64,000 nt of DNA from Thereva unica (Eukaryota; Arthropoda; Insecta; Diptera; Therevidae): assembly GCA_949987705.1 (NCBI GenBank), contig OX465281.1, positions 165,361,516 to 165,425,515 of the forward strand, written 5' to 3'. Both the position numbers and the translations under genes were made by a program. Each line of letters opens with the position of its first letter. Within the stretch, counting starts at the first letter, position 1. The notes below the pieces were generated by a model, which saw only the letters and a program-made list of their open reading frames with translations, searched no databases and was not told where the DNA came from. Below, piece after piece: positions 40,641-53,404 of the stretch.

Positions 40641-41470
40641 GAGCTTAAATCTGAGTTTTCGGGATTCTAACCCCCCCCCCCCTCCCCTATTTGGCCGCCA
40701 TCTTGGAAAAGGTGTACAAATGGGTTTTCCACTATATCTCCGTAACAGTACATTTTATAAACTTTAAAACTACAATCAAACTAGATAAGACTTAATAAGA
40801 ATTAATATTTTATATTTTGGTAGAATAACTATTAACTCTATTATAAATATGAAAATTGGACTAAAATCATACTGAAATAACAATGTTGAAATCCACAACA
40901 AATTGCGAAAAAATGTTATTGCATTATTTAAACATCGGCATTTGTTATAACGTAAAGTGTTTCATTCATTATTATTACTTGCTACCTGTTCTTGAGAATT
41001 TCTAGGGAGAGGACTTGGTAAAATCGTAAAAAAATTATTCAGAAAATCTGTCACTTTGATACCTTCGAGGCGCTGTTACACGTAAAACCTTTCGTAGTGA
41101 ATGAATTTAAAAAAAAGTATGAATGAAAATTATTCCTTATGAAATCCTCTAAAAAACTTATTTTTATTTTTTTTTGTTTAAAATTCAAGGAAAAAAAGTT
41201 ATAGCCATTAAAAGAAAATATTGTGACTAATTTTGGTGTTCTAAGGCTTATAACTTCTTAATTATTAAATTTACCCAAAAATATCTTGCTAATATATTGT
41301 AGATAATTTAATTATAAACAAAAAGTGCCCTTGCAAATTTTCTGTAAGATGTACTGTTACGGAGATATATAATGGAAAAACCATTTGCGCACCTTTTCCA
41401 AGATGGCGGCCAAATTAGGGGGGAGTGGGTTAGAATCCCGAAAACTCAGATTTAAGCTCACACTGACCCC
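40640..41470. repeat. Internal inverted repeat of Transib-like element
   Basis: The segment about 40643-40755 (GAGCTTAAATCTGAGTTTTC ... TCTCCGTAACAGTACAT) is matched in reverse complement at about 41346-41460. A C-rich run (40670-40686) in one arm faces a shorter G-run in the other. The loop (40760-41340) is AT-rich, without genes. Confidence 0.85.
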
Positions 41471-42292
41471 CCCTACACATCCCAAAAATAAAACCTTGTC
41501 CCGCATTTTTGCAATATTGAAGTACCATTTCCATGGGCTGGTGCTGGACGTATGTGACCCCTTAAAACACGGAGGGGCAATTTTGGGCAGCGGATTTTTT
41601 TTTGAAGTGAAGGAATACACCTTTACCAACAACGCCCAGCAAGTTTTCCAGTGGAGCAGAGTGGAGCAATATTACTTCTTGTCCAATATATATCGCATTC
41701 TTACAATCCTAATTCATAAAAAGCACGTGTAATAGATGCTTACTGTGTATTATATACTTGCTTAATGGGTATAGTGCAATTTTTTTTATACTCTACATAC
41801 CTTCCAAAAAAAATTCCACTTTACACGACCACGATTGCTTGGTTACTTAATTTTTTATAGCGTTTTGAAAACGTTAACCTTTTTTCACAATATTAACGTT
41901 TAAAAATAAGCAAAAAGAGTAAAGTAGCAACTACAATTTCTCAGTCCGTAGAAAAAATCTAACCTTCCGTGACTGATTGCTCACTATTGGAAGTGTCCTC
42001 GAATCATCCCCCCCAAAAAAAACGCAATCTATAAACTTTTTTTTTAGACTTTTGGCCAGCTTTTTTGGATTTGGTCACACTGTGCGACGTTCTGACTGTA
42101 ACAACCTCATCTATGCATATAAACAGCTGATTGGGGCAAGGACAGATTATTGACAACAAGCTTCGTGTTCGTGCATCTACTAGTTCCGCCGCGTGATATA
42201 AATGTGTTAGTGCTGTTTTTATTTATTATTTTTTATTTTAGTTTATGTTTTACTTGTATTGTAAGTGTGTAGACACCTTTATATTTATTTTG

Positions 42293-42357
42293 TATATTGA
42301 CGTTTTTCTTTTTAATTAAAGGCCTGATGAAGGGTGTATTCATGCCCGAAACGTCGC
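42293..42357 (+). ncRNA. Candidate hammerhead-like ribozyme motif (copy 2)
   Basis: GACGT (42299-42303), CTGATGA (42324-42330), a GGGTG/GCCC stem II and GAAA followed by ACGTC (42348-42355). Same motif as copy 1, in the 3' region of the Penelope-like element. Stem I is not convincing. Confidence 0.35.
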
Positions 42358-42422
42358 GCACAAAATAAAAATCTTTTATTTTTGATCCGGAGCCCACTAG
42401 AAATCTCCACCATTAAAAAACC

Positions 42423-43827
42423 CAGGGGTCACAGCAAAAAATTGCTACTGTCAAATCTGGTTTATTTGAACATGTGATGGATAACAAAATCAATTAAGGA
42501 TCTCAGCATTTTCAAAAATATTTATTTAAGTAATTCTCAAAGTAATCCAAATCTGCAAAAAAAAATTTTTTTTTTATAAGTTACCTATATTTTACAAAAT
42601 TTCTGTCTGTCAAATCTTCTATAAATAAACACAAAAATTCACTCTTGTAACAAGAGTACTACTATGGGTATTTAGGGTTGTTTTTTAGTAATACACTTTT
42701 CTGATACACAGTATAACATTCACATCATCCCATTAAATCTAGCACCCCTAAACTGATTATAGACCTGTTCTCAAACGTAAATTTTTAATTCGACCACATA
42801 TTTTGTTTTGGTGTTTCGGCTTTGTTATATAGTAGATACTATTTTATATTAAGTTTTAACAGGGATTTTAAACTAATATTTCAGTTTTTTTTCATACGCC
42901 AAGTGTAACCTACGTAATATATATATTAACCCAACAACAATCCATAAAGGAACAGGCAACGGTATAAATAAAGCACGTGCTACACGTTTGAGATACAGCG
43001 TAAAACTACTCAGCAAAGAGATCCTTTTTTATATCTGGGAATTCGTCGCGATAAGTATACATATGTACTGTACATATACACGTCCCTCTCCGGGCTTTGC
43101 ACAAGTATAGACGGCTGGTGGATGGTTATATCTTTTTTTGTTACTTTTGTTTATTCAAAAACATGCAGTTGGTATCAAGCAGCAAAAAAGCTTTCCGTTA
43201 CGGTAAAAGAAATACAGAAATTTTACTTGGATATGTTTTTTATGGAATCCATGGGATATATTTTTTATGGAATCCAGAAAATTTTACCGGTCATTCTACA
43301 GTTTAAGAGAACATTGGGGAAGTGTGGTGAATAAGTATATTATTCACAATAAAGCTCCGGTAGCTCTTTTCCAATACCTGGTTGTTTAAAAGCGCATGCT
43401 CTGGAAAAGGTTTTCTTTGAAGCCTGAAGAAAATGTTGTATTTTCTCCTGCACAAGCTTACGGTAAGGATGGCGGCTCAAATTGTTAACGCTAAGTTGTT
43501 ATGATTTTAGTCCACAGGAACATCAGTACATTAGAATAAGTGGAGGGGGAACGTTTTCAATTTAAATCCTCGTGCCAAGGTCATTTAGACGTGGATAGCT
43601 GTTATTTTATTAGGAGGATGCTACAAGGCCAATTTTTTGGTACAAATTTTCCATCTTTCGTCTTTCGTCTTTAGATTTTTTCATGTAAAGCTTCTGCAAA
43701 ATGTTGGACTCTAAACTAAATATCGACAAATATTTCAAATAATAACTTTTTCAATAATCTTCATCAGAAATAATATTAAAAAATTTTTTCTCAAGACTAG
43801 ATTTATAAATAGAATTACGATATGTAA
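42423..43827. other. AT-rich, no gene recognised
   Basis: Includes a short direct duplication around 43231-43275 (TTTTTTATGGAATCCA twice). The small open frames at 43097-43334 overlap each other and match nothing I know. Confidence 0.4.
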
Positions 43828-44077
43828 CGTCACCCTTATGCCAGAGACGCGAAAGTGCAAATTTTTCACTTTCGCGCTAATAGGGTTTTGTAATACAAAA
43901 TGGTACAAAGATGCCAGAAGTACGAATGTGATTTATCCGGTGATATAACGAAAAGCTGTAAAGCCTACAACACGAATGCAAATAAAAATCTGATTTTTAG
44001 ATACAATTTGAACATTTATCTAGTAATAACTCAAAACTGCAGATTTACACTTTCGCGCCTCTGGCATAAGGGTGACG
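43828..44077. mobile_element. 250-bp MITE with long terminal inverted repeats
   Basis: Ends CGTCACCCTTATGCCAGAG (43828) and its complement (to 44077), with arms of about 33 bp running into CGCGAAAGTG. An inner hairpin GCGAAAGTG/CACTTTCGC follows the left arm. The flanks ATATGTAA and ATATTTTA could be a diverged 8-bp TSD, but this is not secure. Confidence 0.75.
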
Positions 44078-44885
44078 ATATTTTACTTACATTAAATTAA
44101 TATTTTTTAACTTCCCAGTTTATTGTAATCTGTCCGAAAATCGAAATCGTATTTTCAACGTACATATTTTCATTTTTGAAGGTCCCAATAGCATTCTAAG
44201 CAAAAATTTGGGAAGAAGTATGTGTGTGTGCGTGCTAGTGGCTAGTCTCTAGGCACAACATCCCACTATTTTGGTTTAAAATGACATAAGTGATTTTTCT
44301 ACCTTCTCGATATCGCGCGAACCACAATGCGATTTATAACCTTTTTATAAGCAACTTTGTAACCGATAGGCACAATATAAATAATTTATTATTCCATGAG
44401 TTTTTTTCCTATCATTCTACGTTTTCTTTATTTTTACATTTCTTACATTTCGAAACGAACTTTTTTCTCCTTCAGTCTAAAAAAATGAAAAACTCAAAAG
44501 TATTCTATTAGATGGCGCTATAAGCTAGTTCAATTATTCAATAAATGAGATAGATGATGCTACTAGTTAGTCGAAAAGTGTTTACTTGCACTGTCGATGC
44601 CATATGGCATTATATGTTGTGAACAATGTGTTCATATAAAAGTGGTTCGTCACAACTTTTGTGTCAGATTGCATTAGGTACTATAAAAAACATATGTAGT
44701 TCATAGCACAGATGTACAGTAAAATTTTGAAATACCAATTACTACTTTTTCAGCGCTCGTAATGGTAATTTATTTCTAAAAATATGACATATTCGTTACA
44801 AGTTAGACGAATCCAGCACTGTTGATGTCAGATAGCCTTCCCTATCATTTCGATGATTAACAAAAAGCGTTTATATTAAACTGTT
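44078..44885. other. AT-rich, no gene recognised
   Basis: No coding or repeat structure that I can support. Confidence 0.4.
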
Positions 44886-44889
44886 GTGC

Positions 44890-45206
44890 GCGTCTGAAGA
44901 GGGCGGATTACCAGTTCTTCACCACCCCTTCGACATAGGTATCAAATGAAAGGCTATCACAAGTAGAGTACCATAAGCGATATAGTATACTCAATATATG
45001 GTTAAATCCATGGCGGTCATCTCAAGAGGGCGGATTACCATTTTCTTCATCACCCCCTCGACATGGGTATCAAATGAAAGGGAATAATAAGTAGAATACA
45101 ATAAGCTATGTCTTAAAATCCATGGCAGTCATCTCAAGAGGGCGGATTACAATTTTCTTCACAACCCCCTCGACATGGGTATCAAATGTAAGGGAATGAT
45201 AAGTTG
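44890..45206 (-). repeat. Reverse-oriented 128-bp-family satellite, left of Gypsy insertion
   Basis: Units around TCGACATGGGTATCAAATGAAAGG, the complement of the landmark in 1080-3553. The array is interrupted at 45210 by the Gypsy LTR and resumes at 50559. Confidence 0.9.
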
Positions 45207-45210
45207 AATA

Positions 45211-45620
45211 TGTTGTTACCGCTCCTTGCGGTTTTTATAAAATAAAAGGTATTTTATTTTTATTCGCAATTCACTTTATTATCACATAATTCTTTAACAC
45301 TGCAGTTTTTACTTTGGTTGATATATATAGATAAATATAGATATATATTGATTATGAAGCGCTTGATAAATATTACACGATTTGTATTTTAGAGCACGAG
45401 CGGACTTTGGGTGTTTCACCAGGGACATTCGGACAGTCAAGTGAAAAATTGGAGATGCCGGAAATTGGCTATCTCACTATGGACCGGGGAAAACGGCAAG
45501 ATCACTGAACTTTGCGTTCGGTGATCGATGGAGTGTTCCGACTGATCGTTTTGATCGTGTCGGAAGTTATTGTGTGACATTGCGTAAAGTTTGCTAATTA
45601 AACTTTACGCGGTCACTACA
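45211..45620 (-). repeat. 3' LTR of second Gypsy (complete)
   Basis: 410 bp, TGTTGTTACC to GGTCACTACA. The minus-strand polypurine tract (G-run then AGTA, 45621-45634) abuts it. Confidence 0.9.
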
Positions 45621-45643
45621 TACTCCCCCCCCCCAGCGTAGCG

Positions 45644-48572
45644 TTAACGGAATGTTACCGCTTTAGACGGCTTAGCTTCGTTGTCGCGGTCACAACCGAA
45701 GGCTGGCTTTAGCCTGTCAATGGATATTGACTTGGTTGTGCCGTTCAATTTGACGACGAAGTGTTTTCGTAATCGTTTGATTACTTCATATGGGCCCTCG
45801 TATGGAGGTTCGAAAGGTTTTCTCCAGGGCTTCTGGCACATAGACATCCTTTTGGACGGGTTGCCGAGGATGTATTGCCTTAATGTTCTGCATATGAGAA
45901 CGAAGGCGAGAGAGGAATTCTGATTCTTCAATTGGATTTGCATCGGTTGTGATAGAAATCGAATTGGGAAGTCTCAGATTCTGACCATATACGAGCTCGG
46001 CTGGTGAGCATTGTAAGTCGGTCTTAATTGCTGTGCGTATGCCCAACATGACAAAGGGCAAGTCTTCACTCCAATGAGTAGTGTTGTCCCTTGCCATTAA
46101 GGCTGCTTTAAGTTGCCTGTGGAACCGTTCAACCATCCCGTTTGCTTGCGGGTGGTAGGCGGTAGTCCGAATTCGATGAGTGCCGAGTAATTTGGCAACT
46201 TCATTGAACAGTTTCGATTCGAACTGCGTACCTTGATCGGTTGTGATCTCGAGTGGTACGCCGAATCGTGGGACAAATTCAGTGACGAATTTCTTTGCCA
46301 CTGTTGAAGCTGAGATATCCCGAATTGGGTATGCTTCAGGCCATCGCGTGAATCTATTGACTATCGTTAAGATATAAGAGTATCCACGAGATGGGGGTAG
46401 GGGTCCCACTATATCCATATGGATATGGTCAAATCTATTATTTGGAAGTTTGAAAGCTTCCAATGGAGATTTGGTATGCCGTGAAACTTTGGACTTTTGG
46501 CAACCTAGGCATGATCGAGACCACTCATTGCAGTCTTTATTGATCGATGCCCAGAAGTATTTCTTGGTAATGGCTCGTCTTGTAGCGCGAATACCAGGAT
46601 GAGAGAGACTATGTTCGGAGTTGAACGCTAGTCTGCGCAAGGAAGTAGGTATGTAAGGCCTTGGAATGCCTGTACTAATTTCACACCACACCTGATGGGC
46701 GGTAAATGGTATTGGCGTGAGAATTAGTTTTACCAGTGAGCTGTTGCTGGGGTGCTCTTGTAGAGACTTCAACTCTGTGTCACCTTGTTGAGCCTGAGCT
46801 AGTGTAGGCAGGTCGAAGGTGACCGAGTCGACGTTGTCGGTTGCTAGTGAGCGTGACAAGTAGTCTGCGACAACGTTTTGTTTACCCGACACATGTCTGA
46901 TGTCTGTGGTAAACTGAGAGATTAGACCCAAATGTCTGGTCTGTCGAGGGGATCGTTCGGTCTTTGTGTGAAGGGCGCGAACCAGTGGTTTGTGATCAGT
47001 ATAGACCACGAAATTGCGTCCTTCAACGAAATAACGGAAGTGTTTGATCGCTGCATAGATTGCGAGGAGTTCGCGATCGAATGCAGAGTACTTCCGTTCG
47101 GTTGGTGACAGCTTTTTGGAATAAAAAGCTAGTGGTTGCCACCGATGACCGTTGAATTGTTCCAAAACGCCTCCGATTGCATAATCAGAGGCGTCAGTCG
47201 TAAGACTGTATTTTGCATCCTCGATTGGATGGTTCAGCAGAGTCGCTTCAGCCATCGAGGTTTTCACCTTGAGGAATGCCGCCTGACATTCTGCTGGCCA
47301 GTCAAAAACTTTATTGGCACGTGAGCGGCTGAGAAGGTCTCTCAAATGCTCGTTTATAGGCACCAACTGTTCAGCCAATTTTGGGATAAATCGGTGATAG
47401 AAATTCACCATTCCCAAAAACTTCTGGATCGATTTGACAGAAGTTGGAGGTGCGAGATCAACGATAGCCTGAACCCGACCGTGGGATGGAAGTATTCCAT
47501 CCTTTGTGATGCGGTGGCTTAGAAACTTAATCTCTGTTGCACCAAAAACGCATTTCTCTAGCTTAATGGTTAAACCGAAACTATCGAGGCGTTTAAAGAG
47601 CTCTTCGATGTGAACGATATGCTCATCCTCGGTTTTACTGGCGATAAGTATATCGTCCAAGTACACATAAACGAAGTCGAGATCTCTCGTAACTTCATTT
47701 ATGAACCTTTGAAAGGTTAGGGCTGCATTTCGTAAGCCGAATGGCATACGTGTAAACTCATATAGGCCGAATGGCGTAATGAGTGCAGTCTTATGCACGT
47801 CTTCTGGGGCGATTGGTATGTGATGATATGCACGTACCAAGTCAACCTTCGAAAAAATTGTGCAGCCGTGAAGATTCACGGAGAAATTCTGTATATGCGG
47901 GATCGGATATCTATCCGGCACAGTGACAGCATTAAGGCGACGGTAGTCGCCGCATGGCCTCCAATCATGAGAGTCCCGTTTAGGGACCAGATGAAGCGGA
48001 GATGCTGCGGGGGACGACGAAGGTCGACAAATCCCCAATTGGACCATATGGTCGAACTCTAACTTTGCCACCTTCAGTTTCTCCGGATGGAGTCGCCGAG
48101 CGGTGACAAATGGTAATTGCCCTTTAGTTACAATGTGGTGTTGCACATTGTGTTTAACCGGAAGGTTAAAATTGGGCGGTTTTGTTAACGAAGCGTACTT
48201 CGTTAATAGCTCTTTGTATATGCCAATAACTCGGCATGGAAATGTTTCGGGGTTGTAGTCAACGGTAGCGCACACGTTAATTCGAAACTTCGTGCGCTTG
48301 TCGACTAAATGCCGATATTCAAAATCGACGGACAATTTGAACTTCGTTAAGAAGTCCGCCCCGATAATGGCTTTAGTGGTGTCGGCTATGATAAAGTTGT
48401 AAACATATCGTCGGCGTAAGCCGAGTTCAAGTTCAAGCAACTTTGTGCCGAAAGTTCTGATCAGTGATCCGTTGGCCGCGTACAGAAGGACGTTCGGGCT
48501 ACCGTTATGGGCCGGGAACGCCTTGGCGGGAACAATTGAAACGTCAGAGCCCGAATCAATCAGAAAATCCAT
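45644..48572 (-). pseudogene. pol: Pol of second Gypsy: protease, RT, RNase H, integrase
   Basis: The minus-strand frame from 48572 starts at the protease active site [14 protein letters not shown] follows with [32 protein letters not shown] and the catalytic YLDD, and RNase H with [23 protein letters not shown] and YTDHKPL. Integrase has H-H-C-C ([13 protein letters not shown]...CLGCQKSK) and catalytic [15 protein letters not shown] and ANGMVERFH. Near the C-terminus the long frame ends at 45786; the last part ([10 protein letters not shown] to the end, 45644) is in another frame, with a few residues of the family pattern lost between them. This looks like a small deletion. Confidence 0.93.
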
Positions 48573-48659
48573 CCGATTGTTGGTGTCACGGACGAATAAA
48601 CGATATGAGCGGCCGGTTATATGCTCGCTCGAATCGATCCCCTGCCCCTTTAGGTTTTT

Positions 48660-49162
48660 TTAGGGGTGGCGGTGGCTTTTTTTCGCCGGCTTGGCTTGGC
48701 CACCGTTGTAATTGCAGGGGGCTTTGCAGCTGCGTGCTTCACTACCGTAACGGTAGTGATAATAGCACAAGCTACCCCTGGCTTGATTGGCCCCTTGTGG
48801 CCGATTGGCCGAGGGCTGTCGAGGGCCGCCCTGCCGATTGCCAGGTGTTCGGCTTCCGCGGGCTGCGGTCAAGCTTGTCTAGCCGGGCCGTCAGTCTATT
48901 TATGGCGCTTTGCAGCGCCACCAATGAGGGCTCCGCGGTGGTCGGTGCTGAGCCTCCGCTCCCACAGGTTCCGGATCAGATCATCGTTGACCGCCGACGA
49001 CCCGCCCGCTAGTGCCTTGAGAGCCTGGAGAAACTCAGAAGGTTTTCTGTCTCCAGGCTCTTGCACTGACAGCAACTGCTCGAGTCTGCGCTTCTCCGAA
49101 GTGCCGTACTTCTCGAGCAGATGCTGTTTAACCTCTTCATAGGAGGCTGTGGTAAAGTCCAC
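48660..49162 (-). pseudogene. gag: Gag remnant of second Gypsy
   Basis: Two minus-strand frames. 49162-48896 carries a capsid C-terminal segment (YEEVKQHLLEKYGTSEKRRLEQLL, PSEFLQALKALAG, LIRNLWERRL). 48872-48660 carries the zinc-finger type CYYHYRYGSEARSC, followed by a KPAKK tail. The gag N-terminus is missing: 49163-49410 is AT-rich, with a short TA run at 49212-49232. Confidence 0.8.
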
Positions 49163-49410
49163 GGTGCTAAAAATATAGTTATTAAAAAGAAATATTGTTT
49201 AAGATATTTTATGTATATATATATATATATATATTGCTGATATTTTATGTATATGTATATTGCCTGAAAATTAAACTAAAAAAAATGTTAATGGCATAAA
49301 ATTAAAATTGCTTCCTTTATTTCCGGATTGCTGCGTAATTGTCCGCAAATGAGCCACTTTTTTTAACTTATATTTTGTTTGTAAAGGAATTACAACACTC
49401 CGCGTGTAAC

Positions 49411-49425
49411 GTTCAGGGTCACCAT
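49411..49425 (-). other. Primer-binding site of second Gypsy
   Basis: On the minus strand ATGGTGACCCTGAAC follows the LTR end, that is, TGGTGACCC one base in. Confidence 0.65.
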
Positions 49426-49532
49426 TGTTGTTACCGCTCCTTGCGGTTTTTATAAAATAAAAGGTATTTTATTTTTATTCGCAATTCACTTTATTATCAC
49501 ATAATTCTTTAACACTGCAGTTTTTACTTTGG

Positions 49533-50540
<1,008 letters not shown>

Positions 50541-50558
50541 TCACGGTCACTACAAATA

Positions 50559-51262
50559 CAATAAGCAATATAGTATACTCAATATATAGTTAGATCCACG
50601 GCGGCCATCTCAAGAGGACGCATTCCATATTCTTCACCACCTCCTCGACGTAGGTATCAAATAAAAGGGTATCACAAGTAGAATACAATAAGCTATGTCG
50701 TAAAATCCATGGCGGCCGTCTCAAGAAAACGAATTACCATTTCTCCACCAGTCCCTCGACGTGGGTATCATTTGAAAGAGTGTCAAAAGTAAAATACCAT
50801 AAGCGATATAGTATACTCAATATATGGTTAGATCCATGGAGGTCATCTCAAGAGGGCGGTTTACCATTTTCTTCACAACCCCCTCGACATGGGTATCAAA
50901 TGAAAGGGTATCACAAGTAGAAGACAATAAGCAATACAGTATACTTAATATATGGTAACATCCACGGCGGCCGTCTCAAAAGGGCGTATTACTATTTCTT
51001 CACCACCCCCTCGACATGGGTATCAATTGAAAGGTATCGTAAGTAGAATATCATAAGCGATATAGTATTTTCAATATATAGTTAGATCCATGGCGGCCGA
51101 CTCAAGAGGTCGGATTACCATTTCTTCACCACCCCTTCGACATGAGTATCAGTTGAAAGGGTATCATAAGTAGAATACCAAAAGCGATATAGTAAACTCA
51201 ATATATCGTTAGATCCACGGCGGTCATCTCAAGAGGGCGTATTACCGTTTGATTAACAACCA
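50559..51262 (-). repeat. Reverse-oriented 128-bp-family satellite, right of Gypsy insertion
   Basis: Continues the array of 44890-45206. Landmarks of the type CCTCGACRTGGGTATCA lie at about 50646, 50754, 50882, 51009 and 51138, that is, mostly 128-bp steps with one shorter unit. Confidence 0.9.
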
Positions 51263-53187
51263 CTGAAACAACTCCTCCTGTTGGTCGGGCACTTGAAGTA
51301 TTTTTGCCACCGTTTGGTCAGTTAGCTCCTATCAATCATGTCGGGCAGATTGTAATACCTTTCTTTTATATCTGAATCAAAATGTCAATTTTCATTTATA
51401 AAGTTAACTCTAAGTAGTGAATGTAAGTTGAAGTGTATATATAAAAGTGAGAATTAAATTGTCGAGTCATTATAATGTTTAAGAGAAGGTTTTTCATTTT
51501 CATACAACAACTCTTAACATGAGCTGATTTCTATTATTTTTTGGTTCAGTACAGACATACATATGAAAAAGAAAAATTCTCGGGACTTCTATTGTTTGCT
51601 TTTTTTCATATTATTTAATTTATGCAAACCGTTATTGAATTTTTTCAACATATTTTATTTAGTATTTTGACGTGACAACGTCTAATAAAACGGTTAGCCG
51701 GGATGCCCAAGCGACAAAGTGTCGCATAACCGTGTGTGTGGGCGTGGCTTACGCTGCATGTAGTAGTGGCAACGAGTGGCGTGACTGACGCTGTATGTAG
51801 TAGTGGCTGTCATTAGCCGTTTTTTTTAATGAACTATATAGTTCTTCCATCGAGTTCATTAAAAAAACGACAAGGGAAATTTCATAAAAGCGCATACTTC
51901 GATGCTTAAAAATTTCAAAATTAAACGGAAGTTAAGAGTTATTTTTTACACTGTTACACGAAATCCTCGCTAGAAAATAATAAATATGTTTCTAAAAAAT
52001 CAATTATTTGTTATAAATTTGCTCTCATCACTTTCCTGTTGTTTTTATTTTTAAATTACGTCTCTCCGACCACCGAAAGTATGCAACATGCCAACCCCCG
52101 AAACAACATGCCAAACCCCGAAAGTATGAAATATGAAAATTAAGAAATTTCCCAAAACCTCGATAAGAACTCCGATAAAACCTGGGTTTTCAGATTTGTA
52201 TGGGGAAGAACTATATATTTCATTAAAAAAACACGGCTATTGTTACATTTTGAGAACGAATAAAAAAATAAAAATACTGCAAAATTATATGTATATTGTG
52301 TTTATTATATATTGCATGTAATGCATAACAGATAACGAGCAACATGGTAGTTGTCACGTGATAATCGCCACAGCGCGAAGCGCCGTGGCCCGGCGCACCG
52401 GTTTTTATTTGACTTTTTATCATTTTAATTTCCAATATATACCCGTCATTTGCATTTTCTCATTGCACAAAACAGTTACAGGGCGGTATTATTGCAACTT
52501 TGTTGTGCAACAGGTTTTAGACAATAACACATGAAGATTTGTTTTATTGCAACATTTGTGCACAATTTGTTGTGGCGAAAAGAATTTTGTGCAAAATAGC
52601 TCCCGCAACATTTGAATGAAAGTGTTGTAAGTTGTTCCATCGGGCGTGGAAAAAAAACATATAAACAATAGAATTAGAATAAAATTTCGTAAAAATAATA
52701 AACATTTATTCATCCAATCAGTGTTGAGTTTTTTATTGTTTTGAATTTTCTTTAAATTACCCTTGTAATAAATTGATGGTTTTTTTTAGAAAAGATATCT
52801 CAACTTATTCTAATTACTAGAGGACGGATTATATGCAAATGCATATTTCTTATTTATACTGTTCTTTATGTCAAAACTATTAAGAAGGTTGTTTTATGGT
52901 ATTTACAACTTAAATATAATAATTTTTTTTGCATATTTTACATATTTGCATACAATTAGTATATTTGCATTTTTTTGCATATTTGCATATTTTTTGCATA
53001 GTTATATACCCAATAAGAAATTTCAGTAGAATTCCAGCCACTGCAAGGGCCAAAAAGTCGCATATAATCCGCGCTCTACTAATTTCCATCATATTGCTAC
53101 GATATTTTAGCACAGTCGGTCTACAAAAGTTCATTTGGGGAACAGTTAAGTTGTCATATTAACTTCGAAATGGAAAAAATTTAATAA
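51263..53187. other. Unclassified AT-rich DNA
   Basis: No confident gene. A short open stretch at 51266-51375 reads through but matches nothing I know. Small structures: an inverted pair GTTTTTTTTAATGAACT/AGTTCATTAAAAAAAC (about 51818-51871), a GC-rich hairpin CCACAGCGC-GAA-GCGCCGTGG (about 52368-52388) in otherwise AT-rich DNA, and a cluster of TTTGCATAT repeats (52925-53005). The whole stretch recurs at 60659-62583. Confidence 0.5.
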
Positions 53188-53307
53188 GGCTGCTCGCACA
53201 CTGCATCAGAATTTGTACGATTTTGTGCGAATTCCGATGAAATAGCGTACAACTTCATCGGAATTCGCACAAATTCGTACAAATTCTGATCCAGTGTGCG
53301 AGCAGCC
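53188..53307. mobile_element. 120-bp Harbinger-type MITE
   Basis: Near-perfect hairpin: arms of about 52 bp from GGCTGCTCGCACACTG to CAGTGTGCGAGCAGCC, loop ATAGCGTACAAC. It is flanked by TAA on both sides (53185-53187 and 53308-53310), matching the 3-bp TWA target preference known for PIF/Harbinger. Confidence 0.88.
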
Positions 53308-53404
53308 TAAGAGTCGAATTGCCTTCGCAAGGGACCGGATTCAGCGGTTTTCAGCCAATACCCACTGCCAGCCAACTGCCAAAGGGAAACGAGATAAAGA
53401 ATTT

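Larger units (their letters stand above)
40076..42084. mobile_element. Transib-like DNA transposon, non-autonomous (RSS-like termini)
   Basis: 2009 bp. Both ends start with the heptamer CACAGTG (40076-40082; complement CACTGTG at 42078-42084). The terminal inverted repeat runs 38 bp (40076-40113 against 42047-42084) with one mismatch. It is flanked by a 5-bp GC-rich TSD CGACG (40071-40075 and 42085-42089), and the other Penelope-like copy holds the empty site with a single CGACG (in complement, near 39116). Transib elements are known for CAC(A/T)(A/G)TG termini and 5-bp GC-rich TSDs. No transposase is encoded; the interior is tandem and inverted repeats. Confidence 0.85.
39944..42422 (+). mobile_element. 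Penelope-like element fragment, copy 2 (split by Transib-like insertion)
   Basis: Plus strand. The nuclease remnant 39944-40075 (KTALALHCIENNHKPDLNNVKIL) is interrupted by a 2.0-kb element and resumes at 42085 (TTCTGACTGTAACAACCTC) through the 3' end near 42422 (GAGCCCACTAGAAATCTCC). It lies in inverted orientation to copy 1, with 5' ends facing each other. It has lost about 25 bases relative to copy 1 just before the insertion point. Confidence 0.85.

Noticed and set aside
41357..41732. 115-residue frame and its antisense partner in the Transib-like element
   Set aside because: It lies partly in an inverted-repeat arm, has no transposase motif, and both strands are open by chance.
43097..43334. 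Overlapping 69-70 residue frames
   Set aside because: Short, in two overlapping frames, containing a local DNA duplication, with no recognisable motif.
51266..51375. Short open stretch after the satellite (TPPVGRALEVFLPPFGQLAP)
   Set aside because: Looks protein-like but is too short and matches no family I know; left within an unclassified region.
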